Shown here piece after piece: positions 10,933-19,892 of a stretch of 64,000 bases of DNA (within the stretch, counting starts at the first letter, position 1; each line of letters starts with the position of its first letter). Below the pieces are notes generated by a model that saw nothing but the letters and a program-made list of their open reading frames with translations, was not told where the DNA came from and searched no databases. The DNA is from Polaribacter sp. HaHaR_3_91. Its GTDB lineage: Bacteria > Bacteroidota > Bacteroidia > Flavobacteriales > Flavobacteriaceae. The position numbers and the translations under genes are program-made. The stretch lies in assembly GCF_019278525.1 (NCBI RefSeq), contig NZ_CP058986.1:2805001-2869000 (forward strand), read 5' to 3'.

Positions 10933-12222
10933 ATGAGTATTTTTAAAAATCTTTTTAACACAAAAAAAGACCCTACTAAAATATTTCCGAAAGAAAGTAA
11001 TGAGGGAAATGTAAAAATTGAAAACAATCAAATTATTTGTACAGATAGTAACGGAATACATAGTTGTATTGTACACTTAAAAGATTTACAATATGCCTAC
11101 ATAACTATCAGAAATAATAAACTAGCCTATCTTTTCCTTTTTGATTACCATCAAAACTTTATCCCTGTTACCTATACTGGATTCAGCAAAGTTTATAAGG
11201 AATTATCTACTAAATTTAATTTTAAAGACACTATTTTTTTTGAAAATGTTGCAAAAAAAACCGTTTTAAAAAAAGAAATTTGGAGAAAACACTATGTACA
11301 TACTTTTGAAATCTTAACGACTAAGAATAACGACTACAACCTAGGTTTTGAAATTCAATCTCCCCCCAAACAATTCATTTCTTGGGATACTACCTATGAG
11401 GAGTTAGAAAAAAATAAAAATACTCTATTTGAAAAGTCGCCATACGGACAAAAATTACTAAAATTTAATGCTCCTGTGCGTATTGGAAATATCCTCTTAA
11501 AAGATTTTGGTGCTTATTTTGATAATGATAGAGCTGATGTTCCTGTTTTGCACTATTATACACATTGTTTTAATAATATAGCGACGGATGAAAGTTATTT
11601 AGAGCTAAAGAAAATTTTAAACAAAGATTTAGCAAGCAGTAGAATGAATACCGGTTATGAACGAGCAGATCAAAAAAATATAAATTTCAATTTAAAAGAA
11701 ATGCACTTGTCAATTTGTTATACGTATGACAGTGATTGGCTTTTTAATGGAGGTTATACTTCTTTATCCATAGAAAATAAAAGAGAATACCCTTCATTAC
11801 TACATAATGAAAGTTACGAAGAACTTATGGTTATTTCTGACTTCTTATTATTCAAAGGCAATATAAAAATGTCTGGTGACTATAGAAAAAACAAGAACAT
11901 AAAAAACAGACCAGAAAAAATAAATCTTCAATTTAAAGACAATACCATTATTTGGGTTGATAATAAAAATAAAAAAATAGGATTCTCTAGTAATCACATT
12001 GCAGAATTATTTGATATCGATGAAATAAATTCATTCTGTATTCAAAATATTTTACCTGCAAAAGGAAATGGTGGTGCTTATCTAGAAATAATAACAGATA
12101 CTAAAAAGTACAACTACCCTATTTTTTATGAAGCTTGTAATTTCTTTGATACATACGCTTTAAAAATAGAGAAAATAACAGGAAAGAAAGTAGTATTTGG
12201 TAAAGAATACTATGATTGTTAA
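10933..12222 (+). CDS. Hypothetical cytosolic protein with two similar end domains
   Basis: I do not recognise this 429-residue protein. It has no signal peptide or membrane helix. The N-terminal part (about 25-95) and the C-terminal part (about 325-425) have a similar layout: a run of short beta strands with alternating charged and hydrophobic residues, then a closing amphipathic helix. This could be a pair of PH-like folds flanking a central region, but that is inference from pattern only. It starts 58 bases after dapF and is probably cotranscribed with it. Confidence 0.7.
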   Translation: MSIFKNLFNTKKDPTKIFPKESNEGNVKIENNQIICTDSNGIHSCIVHLKDLQYAYITIRNNKLAYLFLFDYHQNFIPVTYTGFSKVYKELSTKFNFKDTIFFENVAKKTVLKKEIWRKHYVHTFEILTTKNNDYNLGFEIQSPPKQFISWDTTYEELEKNKNTLFEKSPYGQKLLKFNAPVRIGNILLKDFGAYFDNDRADVPVLHYYTHCFNNIATDESYLELKKILNKDLASSRMNTGYERADQKNINFNLKEMHLSICYTYDSDWLFNGGYTSLSIENKREYPSLLHNESYEELMVISDFLLFKGNIKMSGDYRKNKNIKNRPEKINLQFKDNTIIWVDNKNKKIGFSSNHIAELFDIDEINSFCIQNILPAKGNGGAYLEIITDTKKYNYPIFYEACNFFDTYALKIEKITGKKVVFGKEYYDC

Positions 12223-12337
12223 ACGAAAACTATTTTCATGCAACTCCAGGCTCTTTAAGATTATTATTTCCTTATTTTGCATTCTATAATCTATGTGCTT
12301 ATTAAATTTTCCTTAAAGAAAACGAACTTCAGAAAAA

Positions 12338-12862
12338 ATGATGACTTTAAACGGTATAAAAATAAACTTACGTGCTTTAGAACCCGAAGACTTAGACTTT
12401 CTATATCAAATAGAAAACAATGAGTCTTTTTGGGAAATTAGCCATACACAAACTCCTTTTTCTAAATTTATTCTAAGACAGTATTTAGAAAACGCACATT
12501 TAGATATTTACGAGGCTAAACAATTACGCTTGTTAATTGAAGAAACTGTCACGAAGAAACAACTAGGAATGATTGATTTGTTCGATTACAATCCGATGCA
12601 TAAAAGAGCAGGAATTGGTATTTTAATTCACCCAGATTTTCAAAAAAAAGGCTTTGCCTCAGAAGCACTCTCTGTTTTAATTCAATATGCTTTCTCTTCT
12701 TTAAATATCCATCAATTATACGCCAATATTACTTCAGAAAATTCTAAAAGTATCTCCCTTTTTAAAAAACATCATTTTCAAAAAGTGGGTATTAAAAAAG
12801 ATTGGATTTTATCCGAAGGAAAATTTAAAGATGAAGTTTTATTTCAGTTGATAAAAGACTAA
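12338..12862 (+). CDS. GNAT acetyltransferase, RimJ/RimL-like
   Basis: This 174-residue protein fits GCN5-related N-acetyltransferases that move an acetyl group from acetyl-CoA to an amine. The N-terminal INLRALEPEDLDFLYQIEN is the usual start of the RimJ/RimL group. The acetyl-CoA loop is in HPDFQKKGFASEAL (about 99-112), and the helix after NITSENSKSISLFKKHHF is the usual motif B region. The substrate is unknown. Two ATG codons are adjacent at the start and either may be used. The mltG gene follows 30 bases downstream. Confidence 0.85.
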   Translation: MMTLNGIKINLRALEPEDLDFLYQIENNESFWEISHTQTPFSKFILRQYLENAHLDIYEAKQLRLLIEETVTKKQLGMIDLFDYNPMHKRAGIGILIHPDFQKKGFASEALSVLIQYAFSSLNIHQLYANITSENSKSISLFKKHHFQKVGIKKDWILSEGKFKDEVLFQLIKD

Positions 12863-12892
12863 TTTTGCAATTCTAAAAAAATCAAAAAAACT

Positions 12893-13921
12893 TTGGGTAA
12901 AAAATTTATATACGCAGTTATTGCTACCGTTATTTTTATTAGTGGAGTTATAGGATACCAATATTATCAAAAAATATTTGGAAAATCGATCACAAAAGAT
13001 ACTGAACTTTTCATCTACTCTTCTGACAGCTTGAGTGATGTGAAAGAAAAAATTTCTGATTTTTCTAAAAACACCAATACTTTTCTCTTAGTAGCTGCTA
13101 AGAAAAATCTTTCGAAACCAAAACCAGGTAGATATATTTTAAAAGAAGGAATGTCTAACAACGAATTGGTTAACCTTTTAAGAAGTGGTAACCAAACACC
13201 TATAAAGTTGTCTTTTAATAACCAAGACACTTTAGAAAAATTAGCAGGAAGAATTGCAGAACAATTAGAAGCAGATTCAATTTCTCTATTAAACTCTTTT
13301 AAAGACAAAGATTTCTTGTCTAAAAATAACCTGACAGAAAAATCTGTATTGCAAATTTTTGTTCCAAATAGTTATCAGTTTTACTGGACTACTTCAGCAG
13401 AAAACTTTAGAGACAAAATCTTTGTAGAATACAATCGATTTTGGAATAAAAGCAGATTGCAAAAAGCGAAAGCATTAGAATTATCTAAAGAAGAAGTGAT
13501 CACTTTAGCTTCAATAGTTCAAAAAGAAACTGCAAAAAACATAGAAAGACCAATTGTTGCTGGTTTGTATTTAAATAGATTAAAAAAAGGTTGGCCTTTG
13601 CAAGCAGATCCAACAATTATCTATAGTGTTAAAGAACTTAAAGGACAAGATTATGTGGTAAAAAGGGTATTGACCGCAGATTTAGAAATAAACTCACCTT
13701 ACAATACTTATAAAAATAAAGGTCTACCACCTACCTTAATTTCTATGCCAGATATTTCATCTATTGATGGCGTTTTAAATGCAGAAAAACATGACTATTT
13801 TTATATGTGTGCTAATGTAGATAAATTAGGGTATCATGCTTTTGCAAAAACACTTTCTCAGCACAATAGAAATGCAGCTAAATATCATCAATGGATGAAC
13901 AAACAAAGCATTAATAGATAA
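12893..13921 (+). CDS. mltG: Endolytic murein transglycosylase MltG
   Basis: MltG cuts nascent glycan strands at the inner membrane and helps end peptidoglycan synthesis. One membrane helix covers about residues 4-22, followed by a LysM-like region and the YceG catalytic domain. The catalytic glutamate is Glu212 in ASIVQKET, and the family motifs VAGLYLNRLKKGWPLQADPT and PPTLISMPD follow. No ATG is available. TTG at 12893 gives GKKFIYAVIAT with the expected short cytosolic end, so this is a TTG start. It is followed by the DUF2279 gene after 19 bases. Confidence 0.95.
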   Translation: MGKKFIYAVIATVIFISGVIGYQYYQKIFGKSITKDTELFIYSSDSLSDVKEKISDFSKNTNTFLLVAAKKNLSKPKPGRYILKEGMSNNELVNLLRSGNQTPIKLSFNNQDTLEKLAGRIAEQLEADSISLLNSFKDKDFLSKNNLTEKSVLQIFVPNSYQFYWTTSAENFRDKIFVEYNRFWNKSRLQKAKALELSKEEVITLASIVQKETAKNIERPIVAGLYLNRLKKGWPLQADPTIIYSVKELKGQDYVVKRVLTADLEINSPYNTYKNKGLPPTLISMPDISSIDGVLNAEKHDYFYMCANVDKLGYHAFAKTLSQHNRNAAKYHQWMNKQSINR

Positions 13922-13940
13922 TTATTTACAAATTTAATCG

Positions 13941-14849
13941 TTGGGTTTGATTCGCAAAAAATACATTTCGTTTTATCTCTTATTTATATGCTCATTTTCT
14001 TTGTGTGCACAAAATTCATCATTTTATAAAAAATCTGATACTTTAAATACAAAAAGAAGAAATGCTATTATTCTCACTGAAAGCGTAATGGCTGGAGGCG
14101 CTTTAATTGGTTTAAATCAACTTTGGTACAAGGATTATCCACGTTCTGGTTTTCATTTTAAAAATGATAATAATGATTGGAAACAAATGGATAAAGTTGG
14201 CCACATGATGACTTCTTATTATATTGGTAAAATTGGAATGGAAGTTTTAGATTGGGCTGGTGTTTCTAGAAAAAATCAATTAATTTACGGAGCAACCTCT
14301 GGTTTTGCTTTTTTAACTGCTGTAGAAGTATTAGATGGTTTTTCTGATGAATGGGGTGCATCACCTGGAGATATTCTGGCAAATGCAGCAGGTACAGGAT
14401 TGTTGGTTGGACAAGAATTACTTTGGAACGAGCAACGAATTACAGTTAAGTACTCTTTTCATCAAACCGAGTTTGCAAAACAACGACCAAATACCCTAGG
14501 AGAAAACTATTTACAACAAGCTTTAAAGGATTATAACGGACAAACTTATTGGCTTTCTGCCAATATTTGGTCTTTTAACAAGAAAAGTTCATTTCCTAAA
14601 TGGTTAAATGTTGCTTTAGGTTATGGAGCAGAAGGCATGCTTTATGGAAACTCAAATGCAGTAAATCCAATACAGCAAGATGCTTACCGACAATTCTATC
14701 TAAGTTTAGACCTCGATTTAACAAAAATTAAGACAAATTCGGAATTCTTAAAATCTGTCTTTTCTGTTGTAAACTTCATAAAAATACCTGCTCCTACTCT
14801 TGAAATCAACACCAAAGGAGCTTTAACATTTCATTATATGTATTTTTAA
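13941..14849 (+). CDS. DUF2279 family exported protein (YfiM-like)
   Basis: This protein of about 300 residues belongs to DUF2279, a family of unknown function. After a TTG start it has a signal peptide (SFYLLFICSFSLCAQ), then the family core with MDKVGHMMTSYYIGK, LDGFSDEWGASPGDILANAAG and the C-terminal KYSFHQT region. The conserved histidine and aspartates in these motifs could bind metal or act as catalytic residues, which is inference. It closes the dapF-mltG series and lies upstream of a lysozyme-like gene with its own promoter. Confidence 0.85.
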   Translation: MGLIRKKYISFYLLFICSFSLCAQNSSFYKKSDTLNTKRRNAIILTESVMAGGALIGLNQLWYKDYPRSGFHFKNDNNDWKQMDKVGHMMTSYYIGKIGMEVLDWAGVSRKNQLIYGATSGFAFLTAVEVLDGFSDEWGASPGDILANAAGTGLLVGQELLWNEQRITVKYSFHQTEFAKQRPNTLGENYLQQALKDYNGQTYWLSANIWSFNKKSSFPKWLNVALGYGAEGMLYGNSNAVNPIQQDAYRQFYLSLDLDLTKIKTNSEFLKSVFSVVNFIKIPAPTLEINTKGALTFHYMYF

Positions 14850-14892
14850 CAAAATTTAACATATTGATTATCAGTATAATTAAATTTGGTTA

Positions 14893-14900
14893 TACATTTG
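14893..14900 (+). promoter_or_regulatory. -7 box before the lysozyme-like gene
   Basis: TACATTTG fits TAnnTTTG and is followed by CACCCGC, much like the rRNA promoters. It lies 26 bases upstream of the proposed ATC start at 14927, the leader length seen at other genes here. Confidence 0.55.
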
Positions 14901-14926
14901 CACCCGCAAAACAGAAAATTTAGTTT

Positions 14927-15514
14927 ATCAAAAAGTTTTTATTTTTAAGTATCGTATTTTTAGGATTTATCAACGCAACTTCTATTGATAAAAAAATAGG
15001 TACTCATAACAAAGTTACTTTCCCAAAATTTGTAGACTATAACATACCTTATTTACAAAAGGACTTTGTAGGTTTTAAAGAAGCATTAGCTTTTAAAGAA
15101 TCTCAAGGAAGTTATACCGTAGTAAACACATTAGGATATTTAGGAAAATATCAATTTGGAAGAACAACTTTACGAAGATTTAAAATTTACAATACAACAG
15201 CATTTTTAAAAGATCCAGAATTACAAGAAAAAGCATTTATAGCTTTGTGTAAAGTAAATAAATGGATTTTAAGAAAAGACATTAGACGTTCTGTAGGAAA
15301 AACCATAAACGGTATTAAAATTACCGAATCTGGTATCTTAGCAGCCGCTCATTTAAGTGGTGCTGGAAACGTAAAAAAATATTTAAGAAGTAATGGTGTT
15401 GAAGGCTTTTCTGATGCTTACGGTTCTTCTATAAAGTCTTATTTAAAGAACTTTGGAGGTTATAATGTTTCTAATATTATAGCAGACCAAGACGCTACTG
15501 TTATTAATAGTTAA
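14927..15514 (+). CDS. Exported lysozyme/transglycosylase-like protein with a non-standard start
   Basis: The open frame runs from the TAG at 14921 to the stop at 15512 and shows coding character throughout. Its first residues read IKKFLFLSIVFLGFINA, a clear signal peptide, followed by ALAFKESQGSYTVVNTLGY and LGKYQFG, a pattern like lytic transglycosylase or lysozyme folds where the Glu of KES would be catalytic. No ATG, GTG or TTG exists before 15245, and a start there would cut off the signal peptide and the active-site region. ATC at 14927 stands exactly where MKK would be expected. Either this is a rare ATC start or a single-base change from ATG. Length is 195 residues. Confidence 0.7.
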   Translation: MKKFLFLSIVFLGFINATSIDKKIGTHNKVTFPKFVDYNIPYLQKDFVGFKEALAFKESQGSYTVVNTLGYLGKYQFGRTTLRRFKIYNTTAFLKDPELQEKAFIALCKVNKWILRKDIRRSVGKTINGIKITESGILAAAHLSGAGNVKKYLRSNGVEGFSDAYGSSIKSYLKNFGGYNVSNIIADQDATVINS

Positions 15515-15549
15515 TTAACAGAATACAGCTCTTAATAATACTATTATTT

Positions 15550-16011
15550 TTATATACAATAACCCGTGGTACGAGTTATTTCTTTTAAAACAAAATAACT
15601 TTCTAAGACACCAATATTCTCGATTTTAGAAAGTTTTAGTCTTACAAACTCATGATATTCATTAAGGCTGCCTAAGTTAATTTTCAAAAAAAAGTCAACC
15701 TTACCAGCCATATGGTAACATTCTTGTACTTCTTTTAAACCTTTAATTTGCTTTTCAAATTTATCTATAAAGCCTTCATCGTGGTATCTTAATGACACCA
15801 TACAAATTGCTGTAATAGGAATATTTAGAAGGTCTTTATTTATAAGTGCGACGTACTTTTTAATATACCCACGTTTTTCTAATCTTCTAACACGCTCATA
15901 TACGGGAGAAGGAGTTAGATTAAGCATCTCTGCGACTTCTTTTGTTGTTTTTTTAGAATCTTCTTGAAGAATTCTTAAAATATTTAAATCTGTTTCGTCT
16001 ATTTTTTCCAT
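15550..16011 (-). CDS. Lrp/AsnC family transcriptional regulator
   Basis: The protein has 153 residues, the usual size. An N-terminal winged helix-turn-helix (about 5-60, with DLNILRILQEDSKKTTKEVAEML) is followed by the RAM ligand-binding domain (about 65-150). Lrp-family proteins sense amino acids and form octamers on DNA. It is transcribed away from the threonine dehydrogenase/kbl pair with about 170 bases between, so control of threonine breakdown is the likely role, by position. Confidence 0.92.
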   Translation of the reverse strand: MEKIDETDLNILRILQEDSKKTTKEVAEMLNLTPSPVYERVRRLEKRGYIKKYVALINKDLLNIPITAICMVSLRYHDEGFIDKFEKQIKGLKEVQECYHMAGKVDFFLKINLGSLNEYHEFVRLKLSKIENIGVLESYFVLKEITRTTGYCI

Positions 16012-16181
16012 ATAAAGATAAAATCACTGGTTAGTGGCCTACATCGCCCCATGTAAAAGTATTTAAAATTTTAATACTGATTAAATAAAGATAAAAATAC
16101 TTATTTTTAAATTAAACCAAGTGAAATTAACTTTATAATTAATCAAATATTTAATTTTATCCTTTCAAAATTTTATTAAAA

Positions 16182-17144
16182 ATGGATAAAGAAATTATTT
16201 TAATAACAGGATCTAGTGGTCAATTAGGCACTGTTTTAGCTGAAAAATTACAAGAAAAATACGGGGTTAAAAATATAATAGCAACAGATCTAAGAGTAAA
16301 TCCAACATTTAATGGGGTCTTTAAAACTCTAGATGTTACAGATTTTAATGCTATAGAAACAATTGTATTAAAATATAAAATTACTCAAATATACCATTTA
16401 GCAGCTATTTTGTCTGCAAATGGAGAAAAATATCCATTAAGTACTTGGGACTTAAACATGAAAACTTTTTTTAATGTTTTAGAAGTATCTAGAATTCATA
16501 AAATAAGTAAAGTATTTTTCCCTAGCTCAATTGCCGTTTTTGGGAATAATATAGAACGTTTAAATACTCCTCAATCTTCCAATTTAACACCTTCTACGGT
16601 ATACGGAATTAGTAAAGCTGCAGGAGAAAATTGGGGAAAATACTATTTTGATAAATATGGATTAGATGTACGATCATTAAGATATCCTGGTGTTATTGGT
16701 TATCAATCTTTACCGGGTGGAGGTACAACTGATTATGCAGTAGATATTTTTCATAAGGCTGTTAATAATGAGAATTATGAGTGTTTTTTAAATGCAGACA
16801 CTACGTTACCAATGATTTATATGGATGATGCCATAAGAGCCACCTTAGAATTAATGGAAGCTCCAAAAGATAAAATAACAGTAAGAACGTCGTATAACAT
16901 TTCTGGTTTAAGCTTTAATCCAAATCAACTAGAAACTTGTATTAAAGAAAAATATACTGATTTTAAAGTAACTTATTCACCAGATTTTAGACAAGAAATA
17001 GCAAATTCTTGGCCAATGAGTATAGATGATCTAGATGCAAGAAAAGATTGGCAATGGAAACCAAAATTTAATATCAAGTCTTTAACAAAAGTGATGTTAA
17101 AAAACTTAGAACTTAAATATAATAATAACCTTATAAATTCATAA
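16182..17144 (+). CDS. L-threonine 3-dehydrogenase, SDR/epimerase type
   Basis: The enzyme oxidises L-threonine at C3 to 2-amino-3-ketobutyrate with NAD+. It is the short-chain-dehydrogenase type known from cold-living flavobacteria, not the zinc-dependent medium-chain Tdh. The NAD motif GSSGQLG is at 10-16, and the catalytic Tyr141 and Lys145 are in YGISK with Ser115-Ser116 before them. At 320 residues it is of normal length. Its role is fixed by kbl, which starts four bases after its stop and uses its product. Confidence 0.92.
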   Translation: MDKEIILITGSSGQLGTVLAEKLQEKYGVKNIIATDLRVNPTFNGVFKTLDVTDFNAIETIVLKYKITQIYHLAAILSANGEKYPLSTWDLNMKTFFNVLEVSRIHKISKVFFPSSIAVFGNNIERLNTPQSSNLTPSTVYGISKAAGENWGKYYFDKYGLDVRSLRYPGVIGYQSLPGGGTTDYAVDIFHKAVNNENYECFLNADTTLPMIYMDDAIRATLELMEAPKDKITVRTSYNISGLSFNPNQLETCIKEKYTDFKVTYSPDFRQEIANSWPMSIDDLDARKDWQWKPKFNIKSLTKVMLKNLELKYNNNLINS

Positions 17145-17148
17145 TACT

Positions 17149-18336
17149 ATGTACGGCACTATAAAAAGCGATTTAAAAAAAGAATTAGAAACCATAAAAT
17201 CTAATGGTCTTTTTAAAAGCGAACGTATATTGACTTCTAAACAAGGAGCAAATATTAGCACAGTTAACCAAGACAATGTTCTTAATTTTTGTGCCAATAA
17301 TTATTTAGGATTAGCATCACACCCAGACGTACTAGAAGCAGGAATAAATGCTATAAAAACACATGGCTTTGGTCTTTCTTCTGTTCGGTTTATTTGTGGA
17401 ACACAAGATATTCATAAAGAATTGGAAGAAAAAACAGCCGCTTTTTTAGGAATGGAAGACTGTATTTTATATGCTGCTGCTTTTGATGCAAATGGAGGGT
17501 TATTTGAACCTTTACTTTCTGCTGAAGACGCTGTTATTTCTGACGCCTTAAACCACGCCTCTATTATTGATGGTATTCGTCTTTGTAAAGCAAAAAGATT
17601 TAGATATTCTCATAACAACATGGCAGATTTAGAAGAACAATTAAAACAAGCTAGCTCATCTAGACGTAGATTAATTGTTACAGATGGTTCATTTTCTATG
17701 GATGGAACCATAGCTCAATTAGATAAAATTTGTGATTTAGCAGACAAATATGATGCTTTAGTAATGATTGATGAATGCCATTCTACTGGTTTTATTGGTG
17801 CAACTGGAAGAGGTGTACATGAATACCACAATGTAATGGATAGAGTAGATATTATTACCGGAACTTATGGTAAAGCTTTAGGTGGTGCATCTGGTGGTTT
17901 TACAGCAGCAAGAAAAGAAATAGTTGCTATTTTAAGACAAAACTCTCGCCCTTATTTATTTTCAAACACGTTGGCTCCTGCAATTGTTGGTGCTACACTA
18001 AAGGTATTAGATAAAATAACAAAATCTACAGATTTACGAGATACACTAGAGCAGAACACTATGTATTTTAGATCTGAAATGACCACGGCTGGTTTTAACA
18101 TTGTAGAAGGTACACACCCAATTGTACCAATAATGCTTTATGACGCTAAAATTGCTCAAGAATTTGCAAAACTCTTGCTAAATGAAGGTATTTACGTTAT
18201 TGGTTTCTTCTTCCCTGTTGTACCAAAAGGAAAGGCAAGAATTAGAGTCCAACTGTCTGCTGCACATTCTAAAGAACAAATCAAAAAAGCAATTGAAGCT
18301 TTTGTAACAGTTGGAAAAAAATTAAATGTTATTTAA
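17149..18336 (+). CDS. kbl: Glycine C-acetyltransferase (2-amino-3-ketobutyrate CoA ligase)
   Basis: Kbl cleaves 2-amino-3-ketobutyrate with CoA to glycine and acetyl-CoA, completing threonine degradation. It is a PLP enzyme of the alpha-oxoamine synthase family. The PLP lysine is Lys242 in TGTYGKALGGASGG, with the usual DECHSTGFIGATGRG ahead of it. Length is 395, as in E. coli Kbl. It is cotranscribed with the dehydrogenase and ends at the palindromic terminator. Confidence 0.97.
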   Translation: MYGTIKSDLKKELETIKSNGLFKSERILTSKQGANISTVNQDNVLNFCANNYLGLASHPDVLEAGINAIKTHGFGLSSVRFICGTQDIHKELEEKTAAFLGMEDCILYAAAFDANGGLFEPLLSAEDAVISDALNHASIIDGIRLCKAKRFRYSHNNMADLEEQLKQASSSRRRLIVTDGSFSMDGTIAQLDKICDLADKYDALVMIDECHSTGFIGATGRGVHEYHNVMDRVDIITGTYGKALGGASGGFTAARKEIVAILRQNSRPYLFSNTLAPAIVGATLKVLDKITKSTDLRDTLEQNTMYFRSEMTTAGFNIVEGTHPIVPIMLYDAKIAQEFAKLLLNEGIYVIGFFFPVVPKGKARIRVQLSAAHSKEQIKKAIEAFVTVGKKLNVI

Positions 18337-18379
18337 TATAACTAAGCAATAAGTCTAAATACATATTTATTTCATTTTT

Positions 18380-18439
18380 AGACTTCAAAAAAAAACACTT
18401 AATAATCTATAGATTATTAAGTGTTTTTTTTTGAAGTCT
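18380..18439. terminator. 60-bp perfect palindrome, bidirectional terminator
   Basis: The 30 bases at 18380-18409 are exactly complementary to those at 18410-18439, with no loop. Each arm contains nine A or nine T. It sits between kbl and a converging methyltransferase gene, so a terminator for both is the simplest role. An extra AAGTCTAAA at 18351-18359 is complementary to 18377-18385 and could form a competing hairpin. Confidence 0.8.
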
Positions 18440-18521
18440 CTATTATAATATTCACATCACAAAGCTTTTAATAAAACTTTAATCTAAAATAGAGTAATGT
18501 ACTATAGTTAATATAATTAGA

Positions 18522-19226
18522 CTACTTATGAATAATAAAAATAGCTGGTTTCTTATGTAAGTCTGGCTGTTGATGTTTCCAGTCTTTAATCATCATGGTT
18601 TTAATATATTCTGAAGGCAAAGTAATATCTGCCGCAATACATAAATTGGTAGTTGGCGATAAAGTTGCTTTTAAATCTGCCAACATTTTATCATTTCGAT
18701 AAGGTGTCTCTATAAAAATTTGAGATTGATTTTTATCTTGAGAAATTCTCTCCAAATCTTTTATCGTTTTTTTTCTATCCGATTTATCAATAGGCAAATA
18801 CCCGTTAAAAGCAAAGTTCTGTCCATTCATACCAGAACTCATCATTGCCATGATAATAGACGATGGTCCAACTAAAGGAATTACACGAATATTATTTTCA
18901 TGTGCTAACTTAACAATACTTGCGCCGGGATCTGCAATTGCAGGCACACCAGCTTCAGACAATAACCCAACATTAACTCCTTCTTTACAAACATCTAAAT
19001 ATCTAGACGTTTCTAATTCTTCAGCATATTTGTCTAACAACATTAATTGAAGTGAAGGCTGAGATTTTTTAGGTGAGATTTTCTTAATAAATCTTCTTGC
19101 TGATTTTTCATTTTCAACAATATAGTAATCAATCTGTTCAACTACTTTTTTAACTGATAAAGGCATTACTTCTAAAGGTTCAGTTTCTCCTAAAGTAGTG
19201 GGGATTAAATAGAGTTTACCAATCAT
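18522..19226 (-). CDS. SAM-dependent methyltransferase, RsmI-like (tetrapyrrole methylase fold)
   Basis: This 234-residue protein has the features of the RsmI/tetrapyrrole methylase fold: LYLIPTTLGE at the N-terminus, then LLSEAGVPAIADPGASIV and IPLVGPSSIIMAMMSSGMNG. RsmI methylates the 2'-O of C1402 in 16S rRNA. Known RsmI proteins are about 280 residues, so this shorter Bacteroidetes form may be a paralogue with a different target. It lies alone between a terminator and the phosphatase gene. Confidence 0.85.
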   Translation of the reverse strand: MIGKLYLIPTTLGETEPLEVMPLSVKKVVEQIDYYIVENEKSARRFIKKISPKKSQPSLQLMLLDKYAEELETSRYLDVCKEGVNVGLLSEAGVPAIADPGASIVKLAHENNIRVIPLVGPSSIIMAMMSSGMNGQNFAFNGYLPIDKSDRKKTIKDLERISQDKNQSQIFIETPYRNDKMLADLKATLSPTTNLCIAADITLPSEYIKTMMIKDWKHQQPDLHKKPAIFIIHK

Positions 19227-19344
19227 TTTTTATATTTTAGATACAGTTTTCACGATTTTATACAAACTAAAAACGTAGAAATAATATTTTATTTTTTTTT
19301 GATACTTATAATACAGACTCACACTGATAAGGTGCATCCTTTTT

Positions 19345-19797
19345 TTAAGACAAATTACCGGCAATAATATCACAGGCTTCATCTAACATCTTATACACAT
19401 TTTTAAAACCTTCATTTCCTCCATAATATGGATCTGGAACGCTTAAATTTTTAGTAGGATGTGTTTCATTTAAAATCATTCGTACTTTTTGCTCATCAGT
19501 ATTATTTCTGGCTAATGAGAGTATGTTTTGATAATTGCTATCATCCATCGCAAAAATAATATCAAATTCGTCAAAATCTTTTACAACAAATTTTCTTGCT
19601 CTTTGCCTAGTAATATCTATTCCGTGTTTTTGGGCAACTTCTATAGAGCGTTCATCCGGAAGTTTACCTATATGATATGCAGCAGTGCCTGCAGAATCTA
19701 CAGAAACAATATTAGAATTTACTTTAGATTGTAAAATTCCTTCTGCTAAGGGAGAACGACATATATTCCCTAAACAAACCATCAATATTTTTTGCAT
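19345..19797 (-). CDS. Low molecular weight protein-tyrosine phosphatase
   Basis: The active-site loop CLGNICRS (Cys8 to Ser15) at the N-terminus and the general acid in VPDPYYGG near residue 121 define this family. Length is 150 residues, as usual. It dephosphorylates protein tyrosine or small molecules. No exopolysaccharide genes are beside it, so the partner is unknown. It lies downstream of dnaA and is separated from it by a terminator hairpin. Confidence 0.95.
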   Translation of the reverse strand: MQKILMVCLGNICRSPLAEGILQSKVNSNIVSVDSAGTAAYHIGKLPDERSIEVAQKHGIDITRQRARKFVVKDFDEFDIIFAMDDSNYQNILSLARNNTDEQKVRMILNETHPTKNLSVPDPYYGGNEGFKNVYKMLDEACDIIAGNLS

Positions 19798-19828
19798 AAA
19801 AATAATTTTTGATAAAAATAAGAAACAA

Positions 19829-19858
19829 TTACGCTCTTAAAAAATTTAAGAGCGTAAA
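19829..19858 (-). terminator. Terminator of dnaA
   Basis: TTACGCTCTTAAA pairs with TTTAAGAGCGTAA around a short A-rich loop, followed on the minus strand by a T-rich run. It lies 35 bases after the dnaA stop codon. Confidence 0.75.
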
Positions 19859-19892
19859 ATTAAATATCAATAAGTTTTTTGAAGTTCTCTTT

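Noticed and set aside
13998..14013. A TTTGTGTGCACAAAA sequence like the shared 16-mer
   Set aside because: It lies in the signal peptide coding region of the DUF2279 gene and matches only part of the element, so coincidence is likely.
19325..19345. A GTGCATCCTTTTTTT stretch like the 5' block of the structured element
   Set aside because: Only about ten bases match, the 3' block and the inner stem are missing, and it lies at the end of a coding region.
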